Shown: positions 1-7,013, counted from the first letter of the stretch. The stretch: 11,440 nucleotides of DNA from Ilumatobacteraceae bacterium (GCA_025464045.1 JAODBQ010000178.1:1-11440), one strand, 5' to 3'. Translations and numbers: made by a program. The notes: generated by a model not told the origin, from the letters alone.

Positions 1-1928
1 GCGGGGATCGCGACCGGAAAGTTCCACGGCGGGGTCACCACGATAATCCGCGACGGCACGAAGGTGGCGTCGGCCACAGCGCCGAGGTCGAGCGACCGCG
101 CCGCGTAGTAGTGCGCGAAGTCGATCGCCTCGCTCACCTCCGGATCGGCCTCGCGCACCGTCTTGCCGGCCTCGTCGGCCATCACCGCGATCGACGTCGC
201 CCGCTCCGCCGCCATCACGTCGGCCACCTCGCGCAGCACCGAGGCACGCTCCGCGGGAGCACGAGTCGCCCAGGCGGCGCTGGCCGCGACGGCCGTCGCG
301 ACGACCGCGTCGATCTGCTCGACGCGATCGAGGTACGGCATCCCGGCGGACGACGGCTCGACCGAGGGTCCGGTCGACGACGGCCCGGCGGCGATGGCGG
401 CGCTGGCGGCGATGGCGGCGCTGGCGGCGCTGGCGGTGATGGCGGACCAGATCGTGGCCCGGGTCGACGCGTCGGTGAGGTCGCTGTCGGGCTCGTTGCT
501 GAACGCCTCGCGCGGACGTGGCGCGGCCGCCGGACGTCGCGCCCGGGTGCCGACCGTGTGCCGGTCGGAGACGGCGCGCCGGAAGCGCTCCTCCTGGTCG
601 CGGAACGCCGGCGAATCCGGCGCCATCGCGAACATCGCCCGCAGGAAGTTGTCCGGCGCGGTGTTCTCGTCGAAGCGGCGGGCGAGGTAGGCGAGGCTGG
701 CCTCGAGCTCGTCGGTGCGCACGACCGGGCAGTACAGCAACAGCTCCCCCGCCGCGGCTCGTACGGCGCGCGCCTGCGCCGGGACCATGCCCTCGAGCAT
801 CTCGATCTCCACCCGCGACCGCTGCGCGGCGGGGAGCTCGTCGCGCAGGACCAGCGCCCACGCCACCTCGAACAGGTTGTGGCTGGCGACGCCCACGCGC
901 ACCGCTTCCGCCCACTCCGGGCGCAGCACCGAATCGAGCAGGCGCTTGTAGCTCGCGTCGGTCTCGGCCTTCGACCCGTACGGCGCCTGGACCCAGCCGT
1001 GCTGTTCGGCGTCGACCTGCTCCATCGCCAGGTTGGCACCCTTGACGATGCGCACCTTGATCGGCGCCCCGCCGGCGGCGACCCGAGCCACCGCCCACTC
1101 CCCCAGACGATCGAGCACGCCGTGGGCATCCGGGAGGTACGCCTGCACGACGATGCCGGCGGGCAGCTTGCGGTAGGCGTCCTCGTCGAGGACCCGCGTG
1201 AACGCGGCGACGGTGAGGTGGAGGTCGGCGTACTCCTCCATGTCGAGGTTGACGAACACGCCCGGCTGTGCGCCCGCGGCCGCGTCGTACACCGTGCGCA
1301 GCGCGGCGGCGATGCGGGTGACGCTGTGCTCGAAGGCGTCGACGTCCAGCTGGGCGCACAGCGCGGAGATCTTGACGGAGATGTAATCGACGTCGCCGCG
1401 GCGGATCAGGTCGAGCACGCGCGCGACGCGCCGCGCCGCCTCGTCGTCGCTGAGGATCGCCTCGCCGAGCAGGTTGATGTTGAGGTCGACACCAGCCGCG
1501 GTGCGACGCCGGATGTGGCGCGTCAACGCCGGGTCCTCGGCGGAGTTGACCATGCCGCGCGTCTCGGCGACGATCCGCCGCCGCACGAGCGGCATCACCA
1601 CCCGCGGCACCACCGTCGCCAGCCGCGCACCCGTGGCGAGCAGCGTCCGGTCGAGGAACCCGAGCGAGCCGGGGACGCCGTGATCGGCGACGATCGCCCG
1701 GAACCGTCTGGCCGCCGTTGCCTCGCGCTGGAGGCGGAGGACCTCGTCGGTGAGCTGCTGGACGAGCTCGCGCCCGGCGGGGTCGGCGACGATCCGCCCG
1801 AGGCGCCGCTGACGACGCCGCTCACCGCGCGTGATGGCCTGGTGGGCGTCCCGCAGCAGCCGATCAGCGAGCGCCACCGCACGGTCGGCACGTGCCGCAT
1901 CGGTGTCGGGAACGCTCGAATCGGGCAT
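1..1928 (-). CDS. putA: Bifunctional proline dehydrogenase / L-glutamate gamma-semialdehyde dehydrogenase (PutA), partial
   Basis: The protein oxidises proline to pyrroline-5-carboxylate with FAD, then oxidises glutamate semialdehyde to glutamate with NAD+. The gene reads leftward from an ATG at 1928 and runs off the window, leaving 642 whole codons. Residues about 120-450 form the proline dehydrogenase barrel: AAGVDLNINLLGEA (144-157), DYISVKISAL (181-190), a KVRIVKGANL strand (291-300) and the substrate-binding YLARRFDENTA segment (414-424), whose paired Arg and Glu match the RRxxEN signature. A low-complexity Ala/Ser/Ile/Pro linker (about 494-530) follows, then the aldehyde dehydrogenase N-terminus, ending at PPWNFP (633-638) with its conserved Asn. 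The catalytic Cys and most of the NAD domain lie outside the window. Many actinobacteria encode the two activities separately (family knowledge), so the fusion is notable. No clear Shine-Dalgarno precedes the start. Identification is secure; the exact start is less so. Confidence 0.95.
   Translation of the reverse strand, partial: MPDSSVPDTDAARADRAVALADRLLRDAHQAITRGERRRQRRLGRIVADPAGRELVQQLTDEVLRLQREATAARRFRAIVADHGVPGSLGFLDRTLLATGARLATVVPRVVMPLVRRRIVAETRGMVNSAEDPALTRHIRRRTAAGVDLNINLLGEAILSDDEAARRVARVLDLIRRGDVDYISVKISALCAQLDVDAFEHSVTRIAAALRTVYDAAAGAQPGVFVNLDMEEYADLHLTVAAFTRVLDEDAYRKLPAGIVVQAYLPDAHGVLDRLGEWAVARVAAGGAPIKVRIVKGANLAMEQVDAEQHGWVQAPYGSKAETDASYKRLLDSVLRPEWAEAVRVGVASHNLFEVAWALVLRDELPAAQRSRVEIEMLEGMVPAQARAVRAAAGELLLYCPVVRTDELEASLAYLARRFDENTAPDNFLRAMFAMAPDSPAFRDQEERFRRAVSDRHTVGTRARRPAAAPRPREAFSNEPDSDLTDASTRATIWSAITASAASAAIAASAAIAAGPSSTGPSVEPSSAGMPYLDRVEQIDAVVATAVAASAAWATRAPAERASVLREVADVMAAERATSIAVMADEAGKTVREADPEVSEAIDFAHYYAARSLDLGAVADATFVPSRIIVVTPPWNFPVAIP
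388..440. repeat. 18-bp tandem repeat inside the putA inter-domain linker
   Basis: Two identical adjacent copies of GCGGCGATGGCGGCGCTG occupy 388-405 and 406-423. A partial, diverged third copy runs to about 440. On the coding (minus) strand they encode an Ala/Ser/Ile low-complexity stretch (residues about 497-513) between the two PutA domains. The unit is a multiple of three, so copy-number change keeps the frame. This looks like slippage-type expansion of a flexible linker; no separate function is implied. Confidence 0.8.
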
Positions 1929-1985
1929 CGCCCGATGCTCGCACGGTTCACACCAGGCGCCAGTCCCACCCCAACACTGCACCGA

Positions 1986-1991
1986 TAGCGT
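1986..1991 (+). promoter_or_regulatory. Candidate -10 hexamer for a leaderless FKBP transcript
   Basis: TAGCGT fits the TANNNT pattern of actinobacterial -10 elements and ends 7 nt before the GTG start of the lipoprotein gene. No Shine-Dalgarno is visible before that GTG. The spacing is what a transcript beginning at the start codon would require. No convincing -35 box is visible about 17 nt upstream. It sits in the 70-bp region shared with divergent putA. This is inference from spacing alone. Confidence 0.35.
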
Positions 1992-1998
1992 CGCCCGG

Positions 1999-2928
1999 GT
2001 GTTCCGTCGTTTCGCCATTCCCACCGCGCTCGCCGGTCTGCTCGTGCTCGCCTCCTGTGGCAGCAGCGGGACCTCCAGCGGCACCGCCACCACGGCCCCC
2101 GGGTCGGCAACGCCCGGCTCCGTGCTGCCGGATGTCACCCTGCTCCCCGGTCCGACCGACGCGCCGGCCAGCACGGTGCCGCACCCGCACATCAGCGTGC
2201 CGGCGGCGATCCCGACCCAGCTGACCACGACCGTCATCAAGCCCGGCAACGGCACGCCGTCCAAGGCCGGTGACTCGGTGGTCGTCAACTACGTCGGGGC
2301 GCGCAGTGCCGATGGCACGGAGTTCGACAACAGCTACGACTCCGGCACGCCGCTCACGGTCGCCCCTGTCGGCCAGGCCCAGCTCATCGACGGTTTCAAC
2401 CAGGGTCTGATCGGCGTCCAGACCGGCGAGCAGCTGCAGCTCGACATCCCCAACAGCCTGGCCTACGGCGACCAGGCGCAGGGCGACGTGATCAAGGCCG
2501 GCGACGCACTGTCGTTCGTGATCGACGTGCTCGCGGTCTTCCCGTCGACCACGATCGCCGACGAGCCGAAGGTCGACGTGCAGGGCGCCGAGAACGCACC
2601 CGATCTCGCCACCACGGATCTCGTCGTCGGCACGGGGTCGCCGCTGACCACGGGCCAGCACGTCGCGATCCAGATCGTCGCCTACCGCGGCGACACCGGT
2701 GAGCGGGCGTTCAGCACATGGGAGCAGGGCATCCCGATCGTCTTCGGCTACGGCATCGACGACCTGCTGCCCGGCCTGGTGCAGGGGCTCGACGGCATGA
2801 ACGTCGGCGGTCGGCGGGAGATGCGGATCCCGTACGCCCAGGCGTTCGGCGAGGCCGGCAACGAGACGCTCGGCCTGCCGGGCGCGACCGACGTGGTCCT
2901 CGTCGTCGACGTCGTCGGCACGTTCTGA
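1999..2928 (+). CDS. FKBP-type peptidyl-prolyl cis-trans isomerase lipoprotein, two FKBP domains
   Basis: Predicted membrane-anchored folding factor acting outside the cytoplasm. The GTG at 1999 is chosen because it gives a compact signal peptide (Arg-Arg, hydrophobic core) ending in the lipobox LASC with Cys20; the frame stays open upstream to 1831, but that would run antisense into putA and bury the signal. A Thr/Ser/Pro/Gly-rich tether (21-70) follows. FKBP domain 1 (about 76-180) carries VNYVG (96-100), EFDNSYDSG (108-116), LIDGFNQGL (129-137) with Phe at the usual Trp position, LAYGDQ (154-159) and SFVIDV (172-177). Domain 2 (about 206-309) keeps the fold pattern (GLVQGLDGMNVGGRREM, 259-275) but lacks several pocket residues: Ile226 replaces the first Tyr, the Phe-Asp pair is lost, and Phe283 replaces the later Tyr. 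It is divergent from putA and convergent with nadC. The 309-residue length suits a two-domain FKBP. Confidence 0.92.
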   Translation: MFRRFAIPTALAGLLVLASCGSSGTSSGTATTAPGSATPGSVLPDVTLLPGPTDAPASTVPHPHISVPAAIPTQLTTTVIKPGNGTPSKAGDSVVVNYVGARSADGTEFDNSYDSGTPLTVAPVGQAQLIDGFNQGLIGVQTGEQLQLDIPNSLAYGDQAQGDVIKAGDALSFVIDVLAVFPSTTIADEPKVDVQGAENAPDLATTDLVVGTGSPLTTGQHVAIQIVAYRGDTGERAFSTWEQGIPIVFGYGIDDLLPGLVQGLDGMNVGGRREMRIPYAQAFGEAGNETLGLPGATDVVLVVDVVGTF

Positions 2929-2945
2929 CCCGACGGTCACCGGAA

Positions 2946-2964
2946 CCGGCCCACCGGCGGCCGG
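2946..2964. terminator. Possible weak hairpin after the FKBP gene
   Basis: CCGGCC at 2946-2951 pairs with GGCCGG at 2959-2964 across a 7-nt loop, starting 18 bp past the FKBP stop. There is no T-tract, so this is not a canonical intrinsic terminator. In DNA this GC-rich such a short stem can occur by chance. Confidence 0.2.
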
Positions 2965-3036
2965 GCCTGGCGTCGGACCAGGGCCTGGGTGTCGGACCAG
3001 GGCCTGGCGTCGGACCAGGGCCTGGGTGTCCGAGTC
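2963..3036. repeat. 37-bp tandem duplication built from GGGCCTGG..CGGACCA units
   Basis: Four alternating units run head to tail: 18 bp at 2963-2980, 19 bp at 2981-2999, 18 bp at 3000-3017, and a fourth starting at 3018 that diverges after GGGCCTGGGTGTC. The higher-order unit is 37 bp (2963-2999, repeated from 3000). The 18-bp form is GGGCCTGGCGTCGGACCA; the 19-bp form has GTG in place of C after the CCTGG. There are no spacers between units, so it is not a CRISPR. It is non-coding, between convergent genes, and abuts the nested palindrome on its right. Confidence 0.85.
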
Positions 3037-3109
3037 GCTCGGTGCCGCGCGAGTCGCTGACCCGAGAAAACCACACACAGCGACTCGCGCCCTCTTCAGC
3101 GACTCGGAC
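3028..3109. repeat. 82-bp nested palindrome (double-stem hairpin) between convergent genes
   Basis: The outer arms GTCCGAGTCGCT (3028-3039) and AGCGACTCGGAC (3098-3109) are perfect 12-bp complements. The inner arms GCGCGAGTCGCTG (3047-3059) and CAGCGACTCGCGC (3078-3090) are perfect 13-bp complements. A 7/7 symmetric internal loop (3040-3046, 3091-3097) separates them, and the apical loop is 18 nt (3060-3077). The word CGAGTCGCT appears at 3031 and 3050, and its complement at 3079 and 3098, with 19-bp offsets on both sides. Either transcript crossing it could form the long hairpin, so bidirectional termination or transcript protection is possible, though there is no T-tract. A REP-like or MITE-like dispersed element is the alternative. 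Confidence 0.8.
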
Positions 3110-3149
3110 CACGACGTTCCGACTCGGACCACGATGTTCCGACTCGGAG
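3101..3149. repeat. 20-bp tandem repeat, about 2.4 copies
   Basis: GACTCGGACCACGACGTTCC (3101-3120) is followed directly by a copy with a single C-to-T change (3121-3140) and by a partial third copy GACTCGGAG (3141-3149). The first copy overlaps the right outer arm of the palindrome and shares its GACTCGGAC word. The palindrome and the tandem repeat therefore probably arose from the same sequence. Confidence 0.85.
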
Positions 3150-3182
3150 CGCGACCGGCCGCGGGTCCGCGCGGTGCGCGGG

Positions 3183-4091
3183 CTAGCGGTCCAGCAGATC
3201 GAGGCCGATGTCGAGGACGCGGGCGGAGTGGGTGAGCTCGCCGACGGCGATGAAGTCCACGCCCGTCTGGCCGACCTGGCGGGCCACCTCCAGGGCCAGG
3301 CCGCCACTGGCCTCGAGGAGCACGCCGGGTGCACGTTCGTCACGGACCGCGACCGCCTCGCGCATCATCTCGACCGTGAAGTTGTCGAGCAGCACCAGGT
3401 CGGCGCCGGCGGCGATCGCTTGGTGCAGACCGTCGATGTCGTCGACCTCGATCTCGACGGGGATCGTCGCCGCCAGCGAACGGACAGCGGCGAAGGCCTC
3501 GGCGACCCCACCGATCGCGACCACGTGGTTGTCCTTCACGAGCGCGGCGTCGCTCAGCGACATCCGGTGGTTCACGCCGCCGCCGCAGCGCACCGCGTAC
3601 TTCTGCAGCGCGCGCAACCCGGGCAGCGTCTTGCGGGTGTCGCGCACCTTCGCCGGCGTGCCGGCCAGCGCGTCCGCCCAGCGTGAGGTGAGCGTGGCGA
3701 CGCCGCTGAGGTGGCACAGCAGGTTCAGCGCGGTGCGTTCCGCGGTGAGCAGCAGCCGGGTCGGGGCCTCGACGCCGAGGAGCACGAGACCTGGCTCGAC
3801 CCGTTGGCCGTCGACGGCGACGTGTTCGATGCTGCTCGCCGCGTCGCCGCAGACGGTGTCGATCACCGCGGCGGCGACGGGCATCCCGGCCACGGTGCCG
3901 GCACCGCGGCAGGCGAAGACGCCGTAGCTGCGCTGGTCGGCCGCCACGGTGGCCGTCGAGGTCACATCGATCCCGCCGTCGAGGTCCTCCTCGATCGCGC
4001 GGCGGATCAGGCCGGCGAGGTCATCGGGGTCGAGGCCGGCCACGATCAAGCGTTGGCGGGTGTCGGCGCCGATCGGGTGCAGGCCCCTCAT
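3183..4091 (-). CDS. nadC: Nicotinate-nucleotide pyrophosphorylase (carboxylating); quinolinate phosphoribosyltransferase
   Basis: Third step of de novo NAD synthesis: quinolinate plus PRPP gives nicotinate mononucleotide, CO2 and pyrophosphate, in the cytoplasm. The 302 residues match the family's usual length (about 280-300). The N-terminal open-face domain spans about 1-125 and the alpha/beta barrel follows. Visible active-site elements are ERTALNLL (118-125), DTRKTLPGLR (151-160), GGGVNHR (170-176), KDNH (186-189), VEIEVDD (212-218), LLDNF (234-238), EASGG (260-264) and AVGELTHSA (282-290). Arg119, Arg153, His175, Arg176, Lys186, Glu215 and Asp236 correspond, with a constant offset, to the active-site residues I recall from the Mycobacterium tuberculosis enzyme. 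The ATG at 4091 overlaps the nadB stop by 4 bp (ATGA), implying translational coupling. It is the last gene of the operon, facing the repeat-filled intergenic region. Confidence 0.97.
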   Translation of the reverse strand: MRGLHPIGADTRQRLIVAGLDPDDLAGLIRRAIEEDLDGGIDVTSTATVAADQRSYGVFACRGAGTVAGMPVAAAVIDTVCGDAASSIEHVAVDGQRVEPGLVLLGVEAPTRLLLTAERTALNLLCHLSGVATLTSRWADALAGTPAKVRDTRKTLPGLRALQKYAVRCGGGVNHRMSLSDAALVKDNHVVAIGGVAEAFAAVRSLAATIPVEIEVDDIDGLHQAIAAGADLVLLDNFTVEMMREAVAVRDERAPGVLLEASGGLALEVARQVGQTGVDFIAVGELTHSARVLDIGLDLLDR

Positions 4092-5902
4092 GAGCGCGCC
4101 ACGGCAGCGATCGAGCCGTCGGAGTCGACGGCGCTACCGGAGGCGACCGCGCCGGCCGACCCGCGCGTGCCGACCGCGCCGTACGCGCCGTCCGACCGGT
4201 CCGTGCTGTTCGCCGCGGCCGTGCCGGCGTCGTCCGAATCGGCGTCCGCCGGCACTCCAGCCACCGTCGGCACCGCCGCGCTGGCGAGCTGCACGGTCAG
4301 GTGGGTCAGCCAGACGTCGCGCGGCACCGGCCAATCCGTGCGCCGATGGCAGCCGCGGCTCTCGGTTCGCGCGGTGGCGGCCGCCACCACGGCCGCGGCA
4401 ACGGTGAGCAGGTTCGACGCCTCGAACGCACGACGCGTCGGCAGCACCGGAGCGGAGCGTCGGCCGGCAACGTCGGCCAGCGCGACCGCTGCGGCGAGCA
4501 GGCCCTCGGGCCGGCGCATCACCCCGACGTGGCGGGACATGGTCGAGCGGATCGCCACGCGCAGGTCCGGGTCGACGAGGGTTGCCGCCCCGGAAGCAGC
4601 GTCGTCCGGTGCGACCAGTTCGGGGAGCTCCCACGCGAGGTCGCGCCCGACGCGCGTCCCGGCGACCACGCCCTCGGTGAGGCTGTTGCTCGCCAGGCGG
4701 TTCGCGCCGTGCACGCCGGTGCACGCGACCTCCCCCACCGCGTACAGCCCGACGAGGTCGGTCCGGCCGTCGAGGTCGGCGCGGACACCGCCGCACGCGA
4801 AGTGTGCGGCGGGCGCGACGGGGATGCGGTCCCGCGCAGGGTCGATGCCGGCGGCGAGGCACGCCGCGGTGATCGAGGGGAAGCGCTCGTAGAAGCGCGT
4901 GCCCATGTGGGTCGCGTCGAGGAAGACGTGGTCGTCGACACCCGCCGGCGCTTCGCTCATCCGCTGGTTGATCGCCGCCGCGACGACGTCGCGTGGGGCG
5001 AGGTCCTCCTGCGGGTGCACGCCCGCCATCACGCGCGCACCGGCGGCGTCGTAGAGGGTCGCACCCTCGCCGCGCACGGCTTCGCTGATCAGCGCCTGCT
5101 GGCCCGTGGCATCCGGGCCGACCCACAGGACCGTGGGATGGAACTGCACGAACTCGACGTCCCGCGCCGGGAGCCCCGCCCGCAGCGCCAGCGCCAAGCC
5201 GTCGCCGGTGACGGCGGGCGGGTTCGAGGTGCTCGCGAAGACCTGGCCGTAGCCGCCCGTCGCCAGCACCACGGCCCGCGCGGTCACGTGGCCGACGGAG
5301 ACGACGTTGCCCTCGGCATCGATGCGGGCGATGCGCACACCGGCTGCCTGTCGATCACCGACCTCGTTCGTGCCGACCAGCAGATCGAGGGCGAACGCCC
5401 GGTCGAGCACCTCGACACCGGCGTGCAGCGCGTTCTCGTCGAGTGTCCGCTGCACTTCGGCACCGCTGCGGTCGCCCCCGGAGTGCACGATCCGGTTGTG
5501 GCTGTGACCGCCCTCGCGGGTCAGCGCCGGCCCGACGCCGTCGTGGCTCGGGTCGAACGCCGCGCCGAGGCGAATCAGGTAGCGCAGCGCCTTGGGCGCC
5601 TCGGCGACGAGGGTCCGCACGGCCGTCTCGTCACACAGCCCGGCGCCGGCGGCGAGCGTGTCCAGCACGTGGTTCTCCAGTGAGTCCTGCGGGTCGAGCA
5701 CACCCGCCAGACCACCCTGCGCCCAGGCGGTGCTGCCCGCGTCGAGCGTGTCCTTGGTGACGATCAGCACGCTGCGCACCGGACGCACCGCGAGCGCCGC
5801 GGCCAGGCCCGCCGCACCCGAGCCGAGCACGACGACGTCGACATCGCGGTGCCAGCTGACCGCGGGCGCGAGCAGAGTCCGGGGAACCACCACCGAGCTC
5901 AT
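4088..5902 (-). CDS. nadB: L-aspartate oxidase
   Basis: FAD enzyme that oxidises aspartate to iminoaspartate, which NadA consumes. In 604 residues the visible elements are the Rossmann dinucleotide motif VVLGSGAAGLAAA (24-36), STAWAQGGLAG (57-67), GGHSHNRIVHSGGD (131-144), EFVQFHPT (250-257), the catalytic EAVRGEGA segment with Arg277 (274-281), PAAHFACGGV with His367 (364-373) and the FAD-contacting GEVACTGVHGANRLASNS (390-407). A helical domain follows (about 445-545). The last 55 or so residues are Ala/Ser/Asp/Gly-rich and look disordered; with that tail the protein is about 60 residues longer than E. coli NadB (540). The ATG at 5902 lies 4 bp past the nadA stop, and the gene overlaps nadC by 4 bp, so the three are co-transcribed. 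The identification against succinate dehydrogenase or fumarate reductase flavoproteins rests on motifs plus operon context. Confidence 0.96.
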   Translation of the reverse strand: MSSVVVPRTLLAPAVSWHRDVDVVVLGSGAAGLAAALAVRPVRSVLIVTKDTLDAGSTAWAQGGLAGVLDPQDSLENHVLDTLAAGAGLCDETAVRTLVAEAPKALRYLIRLGAAFDPSHDGVGPALTREGGHSHNRIVHSGGDRSGAEVQRTLDENALHAGVEVLDRAFALDLLVGTNEVGDRQAAGVRIARIDAEGNVVSVGHVTARAVVLATGGYGQVFASTSNPPAVTGDGLALALRAGLPARDVEFVQFHPTVLWVGPDATGQQALISEAVRGEGATLYDAAGARVMAGVHPQEDLAPRDVVAAAINQRMSEAPAGVDDHVFLDATHMGTRFYERFPSITAACLAAGIDPARDRIPVAPAAHFACGGVRADLDGRTDLVGLYAVGEVACTGVHGANRLASNSLTEGVVAGTRVGRDLAWELPELVAPDDAASGAATLVDPDLRVAIRSTMSRHVGVMRRPEGLLAAAVALADVAGRRSAPVLPTRRAFEASNLLTVAAAVVAAATARTESRGCHRRTDWPVPRDVWLTHLTVQLASAAVPTVAGVPADADSDDAGTAAANSTDRSDGAYGAVGTRGSAGAVASGSAVDSDGSIAAVARS

Positions 5903-5906
5903 CGGG

Positions 5907-6908
5907 TCACTCGCCGGTGCGGCTCGGGGCGCCGAGGGCGATCATCCGCTCCACGCTGAGGCGGGCCCGATCGGCGATGTCGCGCGGCACGTCGACCTCG
6001 TCGCGCATCTCCCGCAACGCCCGCAGCAGCTTCGCCGGCGTGATCATCTTCATGTACTTGCACACCGCGGCGCTGTTGACCGGCTCGAAGATGACCAGCG
6101 GGTTGGCCTTGTTCAGCTGGTGGATCATCCCGGTCTCGGTGGCCACGAGCACCTTCTTCGCAGTGGTCTGCGCGGCGGCCGTGACCATCCCACCGGTCGA
6201 GAGGATCTTCGTGCGCTCGGCCGGGACGACGCCCATCCCGGCCAGGTAGAGCGCGCTCGTCGCGCAGCCGCACTCGGGGTGGATGAACAGCTCCGCCTCC
6301 GGCTCGGCGAGCACGCGCTCGCGCAGCTCGGCACCGTTGATCCCGGCGTGCACGTGGCACTCGCCGAGCCAGATGTGCATGTTCTCGCGACCGGTGAGCC
6401 GCTGCACGTGCGCACCGAGGAACTGGTCCGGGCAGAACAGGACCTCGCGATCGGCGGGGATCGAGTTGACGACGTCGACCGCGTTGGACGACGTGCAGCA
6501 GATGTCGGTCGCGGCCTTCACCGCGGCGGTGGTGTTGTCGTAGCTGACGACGACCGCGCCGGGGTGCTCCGCCTTCCAGGCCCGCAGCTGGTCGGCGGTG
6601 ATCGTCTCCGCCAGGCTGCAACCGGCGCGCTCGTCGGGGATCAGGACCGTCTTGTCGTAGCTCAGGATCTTGGCGGTCTCGGCCATGAAGTGCACCCCGC
6701 AGAAGACGATCACGGACGCGTCCGCGGTCGCGGCGATGCGCGACAGCGCGAGGGAGTCGCCGACGTGATCGGCGATGTCCTGGACCTCGGGCAACTGGTA
6801 GTTGTGGGCGAGGATCACGGCGTCGCGCTGTCGGGCGAGCTCGCGCACCTCGTCGCGCCACGCGGCGTCGGGGGCGGCAGCCGAGAACGTGCTGTCGGTA
6901 GCGTTCAC
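5907..6908 (-). CDS. nadA: Quinolinate synthase A (4Fe-4S)
   Basis: Condenses iminoaspartate from NadB with dihydroxyacetone phosphate to quinolinate, the substrate of NadC. The 333-residue protein shows the three-fold pseudo-repeat: ILAHNYQLPE with His35 and Tyr37, VIVFCGVHFMAETAKIL (about 66-82), DERAGCSLAE, HIWLGECHVH, HPECGC, STGGM, TETGMIHQL and NSAAVCKYMK. The cluster cysteines are most likely Cys97, one of Cys213/Cys215, and Cys283, matching the spacing of known NadA proteins. The start is a GTG at 6908. No Shine-Dalgarno lies at a normal distance (a GGGAGGGG run is about 20 nt upstream), but a TANNNT hexamer lies 6 nt upstream, suggesting a leaderless mRNA. It is the first gene of nadA-nadB-nadC, with a 4-bp gap to nadB. 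Confidence 0.97.
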   Translation of the reverse strand: MNATDSTFSAAAPDAAWRDEVRELARQRDAVILAHNYQLPEVQDIADHVGDSLALSRIAATADASVIVFCGVHFMAETAKILSYDKTVLIPDERAGCSLAETITADQLRAWKAEHPGAVVVSYDNTTAAVKAATDICCTSSNAVDVVNSIPADREVLFCPDQFLGAHVQRLTGRENMHIWLGECHVHAGINGAELRERVLAEPEAELFIHPECGCATSALYLAGMGVVPAERTKILSTGGMVTAAAQTTAKKVLVATETGMIHQLNKANPLVIFEPVNSAAVCKYMKMITPAKLLRALREMRDEVDVPRDIADRARLSVERMIALGAPSRTGE

Positions 6909-6914
6909 GGCGTC

Positions 6915-6920
6915 AGGCTA
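6915..6920 (-). promoter_or_regulatory. Candidate -10 hexamer for leaderless nadABC transcript
   Basis: On the minus strand TAGCCT (TANNNT class) ends 6 nt before the nadA GTG. With no well-placed Shine-Dalgarno, this spacing suggests transcription starting at or next to the start codon. The arrangement resembles that of the FKBP gene in this window. No -35 consensus is visible. This is inference. Confidence 0.35.
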
Positions 6921-6985
6921 CGCAGTGCCCCTCCCGCCGCCCAGAGGTTGTTCACGGATTCACGACCGACCGGCGTCGACAGCGG

Positions 6986-6997
6986 TCCACGCGTGGA
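6986..6997. promoter_or_regulatory. 12-bp perfect palindrome upstream of nadA
   Basis: TCCACGCGTGGA is a perfect palindrome 66 bp upstream of the candidate nadA -10 element, in the 105-bp gap (6909-7013) between nadA and the hypothetical gene. It could be an operator for a dimeric regulator of the NAD operon. It does not match any NAD-regulator motif I can name with confidence. A second GC-only palindrome, CGCGCCGGCGCG (7002-7013), directly follows the neighbouring stop codon and may be chance. Confidence 0.25.
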
Positions 6998-7013
6998 TCG
7001 CCGCGCCGGCGCG

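Noticed and set aside
111..1988. Long open frame on the plus strand (625 codons) across the putA region
   Set aside because: It is Arg/Gly/Asp-rich with no recognisable motif and lies antisense to a clear PutA. It is a GC-bias shadow.
3028..3109. Canonical intrinsic terminator
   Set aside because: The hairpin is strong, but no T-tract follows on either strand; kept only as a palindromic repeat with possible terminator function.
1948..3132. Minus-strand open frame (394 codons) with repeated Pro/Gly peptides
   Set aside because: It is antisense to the FKBP lipoprotein; the repeated peptides come only from the non-coding tandem repeats.
2963..3149. CRISPR array
   Set aside because: The repeats are contiguous with no unique spacers, and no cas gene is nearby.
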